NCBI GenBank assembly: GCA_000802095.1
Contig: JUEB01000024.1
Coordinates: forward strand, 124,001-188,000
Reading direction: 5' to 3'
DNA from: Peptococcaceae bacterium BICA1-7
Lineage (GTDB): Bacteria > Bacillota > Desulfotomaculia > Desulfotomaculales > Desulfocucumaceae
Length of the DNA: 64,000 bases
The number at the start of each line of letters is the position of its first letter. The first letter of the stretch is position 1. Made by a program: the position numbers and the translations under genes. The notes beneath the pieces were generated by a model that was given only the letters and a program-made list of their open reading frames with translations, ran no database searches and was not told the origin of the DNA. Positions 36,252-45,380 of this stretch are shown in pieces.

Positions 36252-37826
36252 TTAATTAAAAAGTAAACTTAATATTGATTTTCTTTTTCGGACAGGCTCC
36301 TTTAAATCTGGCATTGGAAGTTCATAAGCCACAGAAGGCAGTTGATGTACATCAAATAAATCACTTTTCATCCGGACTTCTATGTTATTATAACTGGTAG
36401 GTGTAAATATGATTATATCAATGCCTGATAAATATAGAAATGAGATAATAATTATATCATCATCATTAAATATCTCCTTGCTGTTGTCATAAATAATTAT
36501 TTTAGGTATACTTTGCGGAAAGTCAAACTGCTCTAGTAGTTTAAGTATTTTTTCATCCATGGATAGTACAGTATTTAAAATTTTGGCCTGGAACATCCTG
36601 TCCATGGGGAGGACAAATATATCAGAAGTGATCAACTCTTCTATTTTTGAAAGGATAAAATCCTGTAAAGAGGACTTTAAATAGCTGTATTTGTAAATAT
36701 CGCTGTTGATTATTTTGTTTCGATCTAAAGTCCCATCCTCATTAATTAGGAAAACTGTGGTGCATAAATCTCGTCTTGTATAAGTAACCTTTGTAAAAGG
36801 CACATGATCTATTAAATAGACATTACTGGCTTCGAGAAGCTTTCTAAAGGTATCCCAATACGTAGATATATCCTGAGGCACACCATTTATTTTGGCAAAT
36901 AGATTAGGCACATAAACTTTATTTGTATCTACTCTGAATTCAGGACGCAGTTTGGCTTCTTTGTTCCATAATATCATTAACTCATCATACGTCGTTTTTA
37001 GGGTGATTGGTTGGGTTAAATATTTTGCAAATTGCCAGGGTTTATATAAACCGGAATCATTGTCGTAAATAATTTTTTGGATTTCTTCTGAAGCATTGTA
37101 AGCTACAGTAGCTTTTCTTACTATTCTTTCAGATTTGGGAAATTCGTGAAGCGGTCTGCTTTTGGAATTTTGTATTAAAGTCGTGTATTTATCAGAGCAT
37201 TTAATGGATTTGAACGTATCTTTTTCAATTTGAGAATGGATAAACAATACGTCGCAACCAAGCATGGAAATAAATATTAAGAAAAATATTTCATGTACGT
37301 TTATTTCGCCGTAAAATATTATCTTAGGAACTTCAAAGGGCTCTTTGTAAAATAATTGATCAATATACCTGTTCGTCCAGTACGCAATTTTTAAAGAAAA
37401 ATTCTTTAATGCAGAGATATTTATATTTTTTTTATATGTCTTATATAAATTAATTAATTCCAGAAATTTTTGGTTTAAATGTTCTTCGTATGGGTATTTA
37501 TTGTTTTTAATTAATGTTGCCAATCTAATGGATTCAATGTTATTTATATTATCTAATCTCTGTTTTATAGAGTTAATCTCATTGAACAGAGGATTTGGAA
37601 TATGATCTGTAAACTTTAAATAGCCATATTGTAACTGGGTTAATTTTCTGTCCAATAGGAAGATTTTATTGTAATACTCATTTATACTATTTTTATCGTT
37701 TCCATCCACACCAATGAAGCGATAAAAGAAAACAGGGATATTTTCACTAAGAACGCTCCTTTCACTCAAAGGCAGCAGAATATCTTGAAATATGTTACTA
37801 GTCTGTTTGTATATTACTGCAGGCAA
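36252..37826 (-). CDS. YceG-like Ter-associated protein
   Basis: 524 aa, similar in length and position to B. subtilis YceG, which Pfam labels a putative component of a biosynthetic module. Visible segments: IPVFFYRFIGVDGNDKNSIN, KIIFYGEINVHEIFFLIFIS and a late repeat of the same Rossmann-like pattern (IPKIIIYDNSKEIFNDDDII followed by ISFLYLSGIDIIIFTP). It is notably Asn/Ile/Lys-rich and AT-rich. TTG start behind GGGAGG. First gene of the leftward yceG-telA operon. Function unknown. Confidence 0.8.
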   Translation of the reverse strand: MPAVIYKQTSNIFQDILLPLSERSVLSENIPVFFYRFIGVDGNDKNSINEYYNKIFLLDRKLTQLQYGYLKFTDHIPNPLFNEINSIKQRLDNINNIESIRLATLIKNNKYPYEEHLNQKFLELINLYKTYKKNINISALKNFSLKIAYWTNRYIDQLFYKEPFEVPKIIFYGEINVHEIFFLIFISMLGCDVLFIHSQIEKDTFKSIKCSDKYTTLIQNSKSRPLHEFPKSERIVRKATVAYNASEEIQKIIYDNDSGLYKPWQFAKYLTQPITLKTTYDELMILWNKEAKLRPEFRVDTNKVYVPNLFAKINGVPQDISTYWDTFRKLLEASNVYLIDHVPFTKVTYTRRDLCTTVFLINEDGTLDRNKIINSDIYKYSYLKSSLQDFILSKIEELITSDIFVLPMDRMFQAKILNTVLSMDEKILKLLEQFDFPQSIPKIIIYDNSKEIFNDDDIIIISFLYLSGIDIIIFTPTSYNNIEVRMKSDLFDVHQLPSVAYELPMPDLKEPVRKRKSILSLLFN

Positions 37827-38358
37827 GAAAAACTTCCTCCCTATAAATGATTTTTCTTCCTGTTTTTTGAATGGGCTTCATGAAAAAAACTGTATAATAC
37901 TCATTTTAGCATATAAATGAACTATAATATTATACAATTTATTGCAAATAAAAACAATAAATAGCAAAACCATGTGATACCGGATGCCGAGATATGGAGT
38001 TGTTAAGAGCAGTTAACGCGATTTAGTGAATATTTAATGAGTCAATAAATAAAAGAGGCATAATTATAGCCTGTTTTCTTCTGCCAAAGTTATTGCCTAC
38101 TCCCCGGAATAGCCTGCTAAGTAGGCGATATGCCGGCCATATGGGCAACGGTAAAGTATGTATAATACCTGAATAGATGCACAACTGAAAGCCTGACCCC
38201 GGCACTTCCCGGGATTTGTTTTAAAGGCCCGTAAGAATCGATGAAAAAGGACTGGAAAAAAATTTATATTGGATGTTTCCAGGTGCTCATATTCTGCTGT
38301 AAAATCGTATGAACGGGAGGCCGGAGGAAATGGCCGCAGGAAATGGGGAGGTCTTGGC
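37827..38358. other. non-coding gap between the Ter block and azlC
   Basis: Very AT-rich just upstream of the yceG-like gene, with several TATAAT-like boxes around 37890-37940 but no unique promoter. A GCCTAC...GTAGGC stem is at about 38095-38127. No supported gene. A longer azlC frame reaching into it to 38269 lacks a ribosome site. Confidence 0.5.
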
Positions 38359-39084
38359 ATGTCTTTAAATTCAGACCGGGAAAGCGGACAGGCGGATGAC
38401 GGGGTAATTTTTAGCGCCGGAGGTTTTTGGGTGGGTTTCAGGCAAAGCATTCCCATTGCCCTAAGCGTTTTTGCCTACGGGCTGGTTTTTGGATTACTGG
38501 CCCGGCAGGCCGGGCTTAGCCTTGGGGAGTCTGTGATCATGAGCGGACTGGTCTTTGCGGGCGCTTCACAATTTGCCGCGCTGGGCCTCTGGCAGGCGCC
38601 CCTTCCTGTGGCGGCCATAATTGTCACCACCCTGGTGGTCAACTTGAGGCACCTTCTTATGGGGGCTGCGCTGTACCCGTGGTTTTCCAGGCTGTCTCCG
38701 GCCAGGGCCTATGGATCACTCTTTTTTATGAATGATGAAAGCTGGGCGCTTACCATGGCCAGCCTGTCCAGGGGAGAAAAGAACTCCTCGTTTTTACTGG
38801 GCAGCGGGCTGATAGTTTTTATCTCCTGGTTGTCGGCAACGGTTCTTGGACGGACACTGGGCGGGGTACTTCAGGATCCGTCCCTCTGGGGGCTGGACTT
38901 TGCTTTTACGGCAGTCTTCCTGGCACTTTTGGTGGGACTCTGGAAAGGCAAAAAGGACATTCTCCCCTGGGGGGTGGCGGTGGCGGTATCTCTGGTTGCC
39001 AGCCACTGGCTGCCAGGCAAATGGTATATAATACTGGGCGGCCTGGCGGGCAGCTGTGTGGGGGCGGTGCGGCATGCAGACTGA
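38359..39084 (+). CDS. azlC: AzlC-type branched-chain amino-acid exporter subunit
   Basis: 241 aa with six or more membrane helices. AzlC motifs include FWVGFRQSIPIALSVFAYGL, VFAGASQFAALGLWQ and NLRHLLMGAALYPWF. ATG 38359 is 7 bp after GGGGAGG. It overlaps the azlD-like gene by 11 bp. Exports branched-chain or related amino acids (LIV-E family). Confidence 0.9.
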   Translation: MSLNSDRESGQADDGVIFSAGGFWVGFRQSIPIALSVFAYGLVFGLLARQAGLSLGESVIMSGLVFAGASQFAALGLWQAPLPVAAIIVTTLVVNLRHLLMGAALYPWFSRLSPARAYGSLFFMNDESWALTMASLSRGEKNSSFLLGSGLIVFISWLSATVLGRTLGGVLQDPSLWGLDFAFTAVFLALLVGLWKGKKDILPWGVAVAVSLVASHWLPGKWYIILGGLAGSCVGAVRHAD

Positions 39085-39376
39085 CGTTACGGCACTATTA
39101 ACCATCGCGGGAATGGCCCTGGTGACCTACCTGACCCGGGCGGGGGGGCTGTTTTTAATGAAGAGGGTTACTTTTTCTCCACGGTTTGAAGCCTGGCTGA
39201 ACTGCCTTCCGGGCGCGGTTATAATATCCATGGTGGCCCCTTCAGCTCTCAGCGGTAAAATTCCCGAGACGGTGGCCGCACTGGCCACCATTCTGGTGAC
39301 GATCAGGTTTAAAAGCATATTCCCGGCCATGCTGGCGGGGGTGGGCACGGTATGGATATTAAGGACAGTGATGTAA
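39074..39376 (+). CDS. azlD: AzlD-type branched-chain amino-acid exporter subunit
   Basis: 100-aa small membrane partner of AzlC (TALLTIAGMALVTYLTRAGG, WLNCLPGAVIISMVAPSALS). Start at ATG 39074 inside the azlC end, a usual coupled arrangement. Confidence 0.88.
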   Translation: MQTDVTALLTIAGMALVTYLTRAGGLFLMKRVTFSPRFEAWLNCLPGAVIISMVAPSALSGKIPETVAALATILVTIRFKSIFPAMLAGVGTVWILRTVM

Positions 39377-39395
39377 AGAAAGTAAGGAGGTATAC

Positions 39396-39878
39396 ATGAA
39401 AAAGCACCATATGAATAAGGCTGATAGGGAGGTTATCGATAGGGAGGAGCTGCGGGATCTCCTTAAAACCGGCAAATACGCCTCCATCGCCATGTGCCGT
39501 GATAATGATCCCTACATAGTCACCTTAAGCTACGGATATGATCAGCAGAATGACTGCCTTTATTTTCACACTGCCCTAAAAGGACTTAAGCTTGCCATCA
39601 TTAAGGATAACCCTAATGTCTGCGCCACTGTTATACAGGATGGCGGCTATGAAAAGGACCAGTGCGCCCACCATTACTTTTCTGCGGTTATGTGGGGAAC
39701 CATGACGGTAATCGATGACCTTGAAGAAAAGAAACACGCCCTGGAGGTTCTTTTGCATCACCTGGAGAATAATCCGGACCCCATCAGGCAGAGGAACCTA
39801 AAGAATGACGCTGCCTATAAAGGCGTTGCCATACTCAAGCTGACCATTACACATCTGACCGGAAAGAGGGGCAGCTGA
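39396..39878 (+). CDS. pyridoxamine 5'-phosphate oxidase-like FMN-binding protein
   Basis: 160-aa split-barrel flavoprotein related to NimA/5-nitroimidazole resistance proteins. GKYASIAMCRDNDPYIVTLS, YGYDQQNDCLYFHTALKGLK and VMWGTMTVIDDLEEK fit the fold. GGAGG precedes the start. It follows the azlCD pair by 20 bp and may share its transcript. Confidence 0.85.
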   Translation: MKKHHMNKADREVIDREELRDLLKTGKYASIAMCRDNDPYIVTLSYGYDQQNDCLYFHTALKGLKLAIIKDNPNVCATVIQDGGYEKDQCAHHYFSAVMWGTMTVIDDLEEKKHALEVLLHHLENNPDPIRQRNLKNDAAYKGVAILKLTITHLTGKRGS

Positions 39879-39912
39879 GTTAACAGTGCGCCCATATATG
39901 CAAATATTTTTA

Positions 39913-41019
39913 TCAGGCAACCTCACCGGTTGATTCAATTTTTACATTAACCTTTACTTTTATAGCACTTTTGCAAAAAACTTCATCCCAGTCCTGTTTT
40001 TGTACCAGTGGCGGCCACTTGGCCCTTGCATACCGGCCCAGCAGAATTGCGTCCACCCGGTGTTCATTCTGCAGGTCGTAAATCAAGGCCTCACAGCGGC
40101 GCCTGACTTCTTCCTCCAGGGCCCTGGCTGCAATTGCTACATTTTCCTCCTTACCGGCAAATTCCATGGTGTCTATGGATTCGGCTATATAGCCTTCAAG
40201 ATTTACGTTTATTTCAAAAACAGGTAGTCCATCCACAAGTTTTGCTTTTACGGACCGGCTGTTCTGCCCTTCAAAGGTAATCTGCCTGGTTTTTCCTTCC
40301 TGGTCGGTAAAGCTGTAAAAAACATCTCCGTAACTTTCCTGACCGCGCAGCCATACCAGTGCGGCAGTCTCATCGGTGCTTATTTGTGACACCATTTTAT
40401 ATTTTTTGAAAAGGGCCGCACCGGAAATTTTTAATTTATTATTGCCGTGCACGCCAATAACAGGCAATACCGGATTAAATCCCTCTGTCAGTAAATCCTT
40501 TCTGAACAGGTGTAATCGCTCTCTCGGTATAAAGCTATTTTTTGGCGAGTTCCTTAGCAGGTCTATAATATTCTGGCCCACGGTCTGGTAGTTATGGGGC
40601 TCGATGGTAATAATGTCTGTAGTCCGGACTTCCGTCACCGCCAGCAGTATTGTATTGCTAAAGCGGGGGTCGCGGAATATTAAGTCGACCACATCATGTA
40701 CACCTCTTCTGGCCAGGTCATTGCCAAATAATACAACCCTGAGATCGCCGATGGCCATCCCCCTGGAGGATTTATTTCCCCTGTCGATACGGGTGGCTGC
40801 AATGGTTTCCCCCTCAACCACCATCACATCCGAATTTTCCTTGGCATTTCTGCTGAGAGTGGGAAAATTAACGGTAAGGGAGTATTTCTTACCCCCGGCA
40901 TTCTCTATCAGGTCATAGCCACCCACAAAGGGAATGAAGAGGTCGTCTATATCCTTTGCATCCCAGCAGCCTGTCAGAACAACAGCCAATAAAACCATCA
41001 TCAAAAGCTGTTTAACCAT
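39913..41019 (-). CDS. spore germination lipoprotein, Ger(x)C family
   Basis: 368 aa. The signal LLMMVLLAVVLTGC ends in a lipobox (LTGC), followed by WDAKDIDDL, the family hallmark. This is the C subunit of the GerABC nutrient receptor in the inner spore membrane. It overlaps the B subunit gene by 8 bp. Third gene of the leftward operon. Confidence 0.92.
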   Translation of the reverse strand: MVKQLLMMVLLAVVLTGCWDAKDIDDLFIPFVGGYDLIENAGGKKYSLTVNFPTLSRNAKENSDVMVVEGETIAATRIDRGNKSSRGMAIGDLRVVLFGNDLARRGVHDVVDLIFRDPRFSNTILLAVTEVRTTDIITIEPHNYQTVGQNIIDLLRNSPKNSFIPRERLHLFRKDLLTEGFNPVLPVIGVHGNNKLKISGAALFKKYKMVSQISTDETAALVWLRGQESYGDVFYSFTDQEGKTRQITFEGQNSRSVKAKLVDGLPVFEINVNLEGYIAESIDTMEFAGKEENVAIAARALEEEVRRRCEALIYDLQNEHRVDAILLGRYARAKWPPLVQKQDWDEVFCKSAIKVKVNVKIESTGEVA

Positions 41020-42103
41020 GCTTGCCTCCCAGGGACATGCGTATAAAACGCACCAGCAGTAAAAATACCGGCACCATTAGCATAAAACCCATACCAAAGA
41101 AACCAATTATAGAGCTATAATGCAAAGCCTGCTCTAAATTCCGGGGAACCAGTGATATTATCAGGGCCAGAGGAAATAAGAGCACGGTCAATATGCCCGG
41201 TGAATTAAAGCCCAACACTTTTTGAGCGGTGTAGCGGCTGGCAAAGTACATATTGGCAGCCGGGCGGAAAGCCACAAAGACCCAGAATATAATAAAGAAG
41301 AATTCCGCTCTCTCAATCACCGGCGCGGTGTATGTTTTTTGAATTACCATGAGAGCAAATCTTAATCTTTCCAGAACATCGGGACCGAAAACACCGGTGG
41401 ATATCACCACCACCAGGAGGTAAATAAAGGTTATAATTATAATTGCAATCAGGCCTGCTTTGATAATTTCCCTCTTATTCCTGACCATAGGAGAGATCAC
41501 CAGCAATAGCTCTATGCCAAGGTAGGAAAAAGCTGTATGATAGGCTCCCTTTAATATATTTAATAAGCCTGAGCCGCCTACCGGCTGGAAAAAGGTCAAA
41601 TCTATCTGGAAGGCAGAGCCTATTAAAAAAGCAAATAAAACAAGGGCCTCAAAAAACATAAGTTCATTTACCCTGGCCAAAACTCTGGCATCCTGGGAGG
41701 CCAGGTAGGCTGCTACAAAAAGAATTAGCGCGCTAAGCGCCCAGATAGGGGTCATTGGGAAAAGGTACATTTTTAGAATGCTGACAAAGATTCTGGTTAC
41801 TATGCTGGCAAAAATAAGAGCATACAGTATAAATAAAAGGGAAAGAGCTTTACCCGGCCACTTTCCCAGTATGGTTTCACTGAACTCGGCAAAGGTGTGA
41901 TCAGGATATCTACTGGTAATCAGATTTATAGTAAATAGTCCGGCAACCGGCAGCAGAGCGCCAATTATAGTGGAAATCCAGGCATCCTGCCTTGACTCCC
42001 TGGCAATAGTGGAGGCCAGGGTTAATATACCAACACCTATAGTGGCGCCTATAATCATAAATATTAATTGCTTGCTGGTGATTACATTTTTGTTATTCTT
42101 CAT
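41012..42103 (-). CDS. spore germination permease, GerB family
   Basis: 363 aa, about ten membrane helices of the amino-acid/polyamine-permease-like GerB (endospore germination permease) fold. SKQLIFMIIGATIGVGILTL and FVAFRPAANMYFASRYTAQK are typical. Overlaps gerA by 11 bp and gerC by 8 bp. Forms the germinant receptor with the GerA-type subunit. Confidence 0.92.
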   Translation of the reverse strand: MKNNKNVITSKQLIFMIIGATIGVGILTLASTIARESRQDAWISTIIGALLPVAGLFTINLITSRYPDHTFAEFSETILGKWPGKALSLLFILYALIFASIVTRIFVSILKMYLFPMTPIWALSALILFVAAYLASQDARVLARVNELMFFEALVLFAFLIGSAFQIDLTFFQPVGGSGLLNILKGAYHTAFSYLGIELLLVISPMVRNKREIIKAGLIAIIIITFIYLLVVVISTGVFGPDVLERLRFALMVIQKTYTAPVIERAEFFFIIFWVFVAFRPAANMYFASRYTAQKVLGFNSPGILTVLLFPLALIISLVPRNLEQALHYSSIIGFFGMGFMLMVPVFLLLVRFIRMSLGGKHG

Positions 42104-43664
42104 TGGCCGGTTCTCTGGGTGACCCCTTTATTCTGCGTTTATCTATATGCGGTATGGAGGCGGGCCTTTTATCGTGCTTCCAGATATGTGAAACCACAAA
42201 GGTATCTCCCAGGTCCTTATAGCGCATCGGGCTGAGAGGACCCATGTAGGGGACACCCAGGCTTTCCAGTGACACCAGGTGAATGGTAACAAGCAGCCAG
42301 CCCACGGCGATGCCCACTGCGCCAAATGACGCGGCAAGAATCATCATGGGAAATTTAATCAGCCGTACTGCCAGCGCCATACTGTAATTGGGGAATACAA
42401 AGGAGCTGACTGCCGCCAGTGATACGGTTACTACAATAAGGGGACTGACAAGCCTTGCCGCCAGTACTGCCTGGCCGATTACGATACCTCCTACAACTCC
42501 CAGCGTCTGTCCTACTGAAGTGGGCAGGCGGAGTCCTGCTTCCCGTAGAATCTCTATGACCACCTCCATAAACAGTGCCTCGGCAAGTGGTGTAAAGGGC
42601 AGCTGTTCCCTATTTTCTGCCACAGCCAGCAATAAGTCGGTGGGCAGCAGGGAATGGTGGAAGGTGATCAGAGCTATGTATACAGAAGTGCTGGTTGTTG
42701 TGATCATCAGGGCCAGGTACCGGACCAGCCTTGCCACCGAACCAACTATAGCCCTTTCATAATAATCCTCGGACCCCTGAAGGAACTGTAGAAATACAGC
42801 AGGGGCCACCAATACAAAGGGAGTTCCGTCCACCACTATGGCGATACGTCCCTCAAGCAGGTTGGCAACAACCTTGTCCGGTCTTTCAGTGCCATAGATC
42901 TGGGGAAACAGGCTCCACGGGTGATCCTCTATAAACCGCTCAATATAGCCTGATGCTAAAATCCCGTCCACTTCAATCTTCGAAATGCGGTGGCGGATTT
43001 CCTGAACAATTTTGGGGTCGGCAATATCAGAAATGTAGACAATGGCAACCTTGGTGAAGCTTCTCTCTCCGATGTGCAAGGTTTCTATGGCCAGTCTGGG
43101 GGACTTTATTCTGCGCCGGATACTGGCCAGATTCACCCCTATGTCTTCAGTAAAGCCCTCTCTTGAGCCGCGCACGGTCCGTTCGGTGGGCGGCTCCTCA
43201 ATGCTTCGCCTTGTGCCGCCCCGGGTCTCCAGAATAAGGCCCTCTTTAATACCCTCTACTAGTATTACAGTCCGGCCCAGCAGTATTTCTACAAGTAAAT
43301 CAGCCACCAGAGTATTACTCATAAACCTACGGCCGCTTGATAAAACTTTTTTCCCTATATATTCGAGGGGGTTGTCCGTCTGAGCAGGGAACTCCTGCAG
43401 TCTTTGAAGCCGGCTCAAGATCTCCTTATTAATCAGATCTATATCGACTATGCCTTCAATGTAAATCAGAAAAGCCTGTTTTTTTCCAATTAAAATTTTC
43501 CTCTGTACAATGTCCACGCTTCCACCAAGCCCATGAAAAAGGACCTGACGGTCTTTCTCAAGGTCACCTGTTAAGGTAGTCTGGTGCTTTGCTGATTTAA
43601 TAATCTGATTCTGTTTTTCATTTTTGGTCCTGGACCATTTGCCGAATATATTCTTTAGTAACAT
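42093..43664 (-). CDS. spore germination receptor subunit, GerA family
   Basis: 523 aa. A large N-terminal soluble domain, then the membrane part with the family motif EGRIAIVVDGTPFVLVAPAV (about 275-294) and TSVYIALITFHHSLLPTDLL. ATG 43664 has GGAGA 5-9 bp upstream; a TTG extension to 43715 has no such signal. It ends in a basic RRIKG tail. First gene of the Ger operon, which should be active in the forespore. Germinant unknown. Confidence 0.93.
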   Translation of the reverse strand: MLLKNIFGKWSRTKNEKQNQIIKSAKHQTTLTGDLEKDRQVLFHGLGGSVDIVQRKILIGKKQAFLIYIEGIVDIDLINKEILSRLQRLQEFPAQTDNPLEYIGKKVLSSGRRFMSNTLVADLLVEILLGRTVILVEGIKEGLILETRGGTRRSIEEPPTERTVRGSREGFTEDIGVNLASIRRRIKSPRLAIETLHIGERSFTKVAIVYISDIADPKIVQEIRHRISKIEVDGILASGYIERFIEDHPWSLFPQIYGTERPDKVVANLLEGRIAIVVDGTPFVLVAPAVFLQFLQGSEDYYERAIVGSVARLVRYLALMITTTSTSVYIALITFHHSLLPTDLLLAVAENREQLPFTPLAEALFMEVVIEILREAGLRLPTSVGQTLGVVGGIVIGQAVLAARLVSPLIVVTVSLAAVSSFVFPNYSMALAVRLIKFPMMILAASFGAVGIAVGWLLVTIHLVSLESLGVPYMGPLSPMRYKDLGDTFVVSHIWKHDKRPASIPHIDKRRIKGSPREPANEE

Positions 43665-43871
43665 AAGATCTCCAAACATGGGCGATATTTGTAATGTATT
43701 AAATATATCCTTCAATCTTAAATTTTATGAATATATTCTTAATGTGTATAATCAATAAATCATTGAGCTTTCCCCATAAATTTCCTCGGGGGAAAAAAAA
43801 TCAGGGGGAGAAAATAGAGTTGGCGTAGTATTTATAATAATATATAAATTCTGGGGAAGCGGGGTGTTGTT

Positions 43872-44558
43872 GTGATACCTTTGAGAGACAGTGTCAGGCC
43901 AAGGACCACTCCTTTTGTGAACTGGATACTAATTGCCCTGAACCTGTACGTTTTTATAAGAGAAGTAATGCTTCCTCCCAGACAGCTGAACGAGGTTTTT
44001 TATACCCTGGGGGTAATACCGGCCAGTGTGACCCAGCTTTTACTGAATGGGTCCGACATGGTATATGTGATAATAACCTTTTTCACCGCTATGTTCCTGC
44101 ACGGCGGGTGGACGCACATGCTGGGCAATATGCTTTTTCTCTGGGTTTTTGGGGATAATGTGGAGGACCGCCTGGGCCACTTTAAATATTTTCTTTTTTA
44201 CTTGGCCACCGGAATATTTGGATCCATTGCCCATATAATTTCCAATCCCTTTTCTGAGGTTCCCATTATTGGGGCCAGCGGCGCTATCGCCGGAGTGCTG
44301 GGCGCTTATTTCGTCACCTTCCCCAGGGCCAGGGTGCTTACGTTGCTGCCCATCATTATTTTCTTTACCATAGTAGAGATACCCGCTGTGATTTTCCTGG
44401 CCTTTTGGTTTGTTCTTCAGCTGTTTAACGGCACTGCCTCCCTTGGAGGGGCGGTTAATCCGGTGGCCTGGTGGGCTCACGTGGGAGGCTTTTTATCAGG
44501 GATAGCGCTGATCAAGATAATGGCCCCGGGAAGGAAACATATCTACAACAGAGAGTAA
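43872..44558 (+). CDS. rhomboid-family intramembrane serine protease
   Basis: 228 aa, six or seven membrane helices. Catalytic GASG with Ser136 and the partner His203 in WAHVGG; HGGWTHMLGNMLFLWVFGDN is the oxyanion/L1-loop region. It cuts single-span membrane proteins in the bilayer. Divergent from gerA and followed by a small regulator gene. Confidence 0.92.
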   Translation: MIPLRDSVRPRTTPFVNWILIALNLYVFIREVMLPPRQLNEVFYTLGVIPASVTQLLLNGSDMVYVIITFFTAMFLHGGWTHMLGNMLFLWVFGDNVEDRLGHFKYFLFYLATGIFGSIAHIISNPFSEVPIIGASGAIAGVLGAYFVTFPRARVLTLLPIIIFFTIVEIPAVIFLAFWFVLQLFNGTASLGGAVNPVAWWAHVGGFLSGIALIKIMAPGRKHIYNRE

Positions 44559-44612
44559 ATAACTCTCCCGTTTTGGAAATAATATGTGCAGAAAACCAGC
44601 GGGAGGTTTGAC

Positions 44613-44870
44613 ATGTCCAGAGATATCAGGGTAGTGGGAATACTGGTGGAGAAGAGGGCGTCGCACGCCCCGGAGGTTCAGGATGTGCTGACCAGATATG
44701 GCTCCAGGATACTGATGAGGTGCGGCATACCTGACCCTGGCAGGGAAAGGGGTATAATCACCCTGACCATGCAGGCTGAGGAGGATGAATACCGGGTCAT
44801 GGAAAATGATCTCCAGCAAATAGAAGGTGTGTCTGTAAAAAGCGTCTCCCTGGCCGGGGCAATAGGATAG
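44613..44870 (+). CDS. TM1266-like small ACT/NikR-C-fold protein
   Basis: 85 aa. RDIRVVGILVEKRASHAPEV, SRILMRCGIPDPGRERGIIT and QQIEGVSVKSVSLAG match the TM1266 family, described as a putative regulator linked to iron-only hydrogenases. ATG 44613 is 6-7 bp from GGGAGG; a frame extension to 44586 lacks a site. A strong hairpin follows (44900-44933). No hydrogenase gene is in view. Confidence 0.75.
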   Translation: MSRDIRVVGILVEKRASHAPEVQDVLTRYGSRILMRCGIPDPGRERGIITLTMQAEEDEYRVMENDLQQIEGVSVKSVSLAGAIG

Positions 44871-44899
44871 CTAAATTTAAAAAGTCCTTTTAAAGTCAA

Positions 44900-44933
44900 G
44901 GGGGCCGGTACATCTATACTGTACCTGGCCCCC
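44900..44933 (+). terminator. hairpin after the TM1266-like gene
   Basis: GGGGGCC-GGTACA pairs with TGTACC-t-GGCCCCC, an interrupted 13-bp stem. It is the likely end of the rhomboid transcript. Confidence 0.65.
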
Positions 44934-45026
44934 TACCGGTTTCCTTCAATTTTCGGTTGCAATGCATGTACCTCCAATCTCCAGACTTGTATGTCAACTT
45001 ATTAAGTCAACATACTGTTAAAATAC

Positions 45027-45110
45027 CTACTGTTCATCCTCTTCGTGATCATGGTCGATGCTTTCCAGACCAATTCCCTTGAGAATTTCATCGATAAGCT
45101 CTTTCGTCAT
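45027..45110 (-). CDS. candidate 27-aa small protein with acidic His-rich tail
   Basis: MTKELIDEILKGIGLESIDH then DHEEDEQ. ATG 45110 has a GAGGGGGG site ~6 bp upstream. A promoter on the same strand (-35 TTGACA at 45206-45201, -10 TATAAT at 45184-45179, 16 bp apart) lies about 70 bases upstream. The amphipathic helix plus HDHEEDE tail suggests a metal-binding or regulatory peptide. Signals are good but homology is unknown. Confidence 0.45.
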   Translation of the reverse strand: MTKELIDEILKGIGLESIDHDHEEDEQ

Positions 45111-45317
45111 TGAGTACCCCCCCTCATTACAGATTGGCGTAAGTAAAAAAATTCAAAATTCTCACACCTGATTTATTGATTATATTCTTTTTCTGTTATA
45201 TGTCAATAAATATTTGGTTAAAAAGCTGTAAATATCAAATAAGCGGTAGAAATATTAAGTTCAATTGCAGCCCCTCTCCCCCTCAGGAAAATAATTACGG
45301 CATACAGCCATTTTCAC

Positions 45318-45346
45318 TTGCTTTTTACAGCTTCAAATAGTATATT
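45318..45346 (+). promoter_or_regulatory. probable promoter of the T-box leader
   Basis: TTGCTT (45318-45323) and TATATT (45341-45346) are 17 bp apart and stand about 35 bp before the predicted 5' end of the T-box. Confidence 0.5.
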
Positions 45347-45380
45347 ACTGTTATAACTAAATGTTTCATATAAAATCTGT

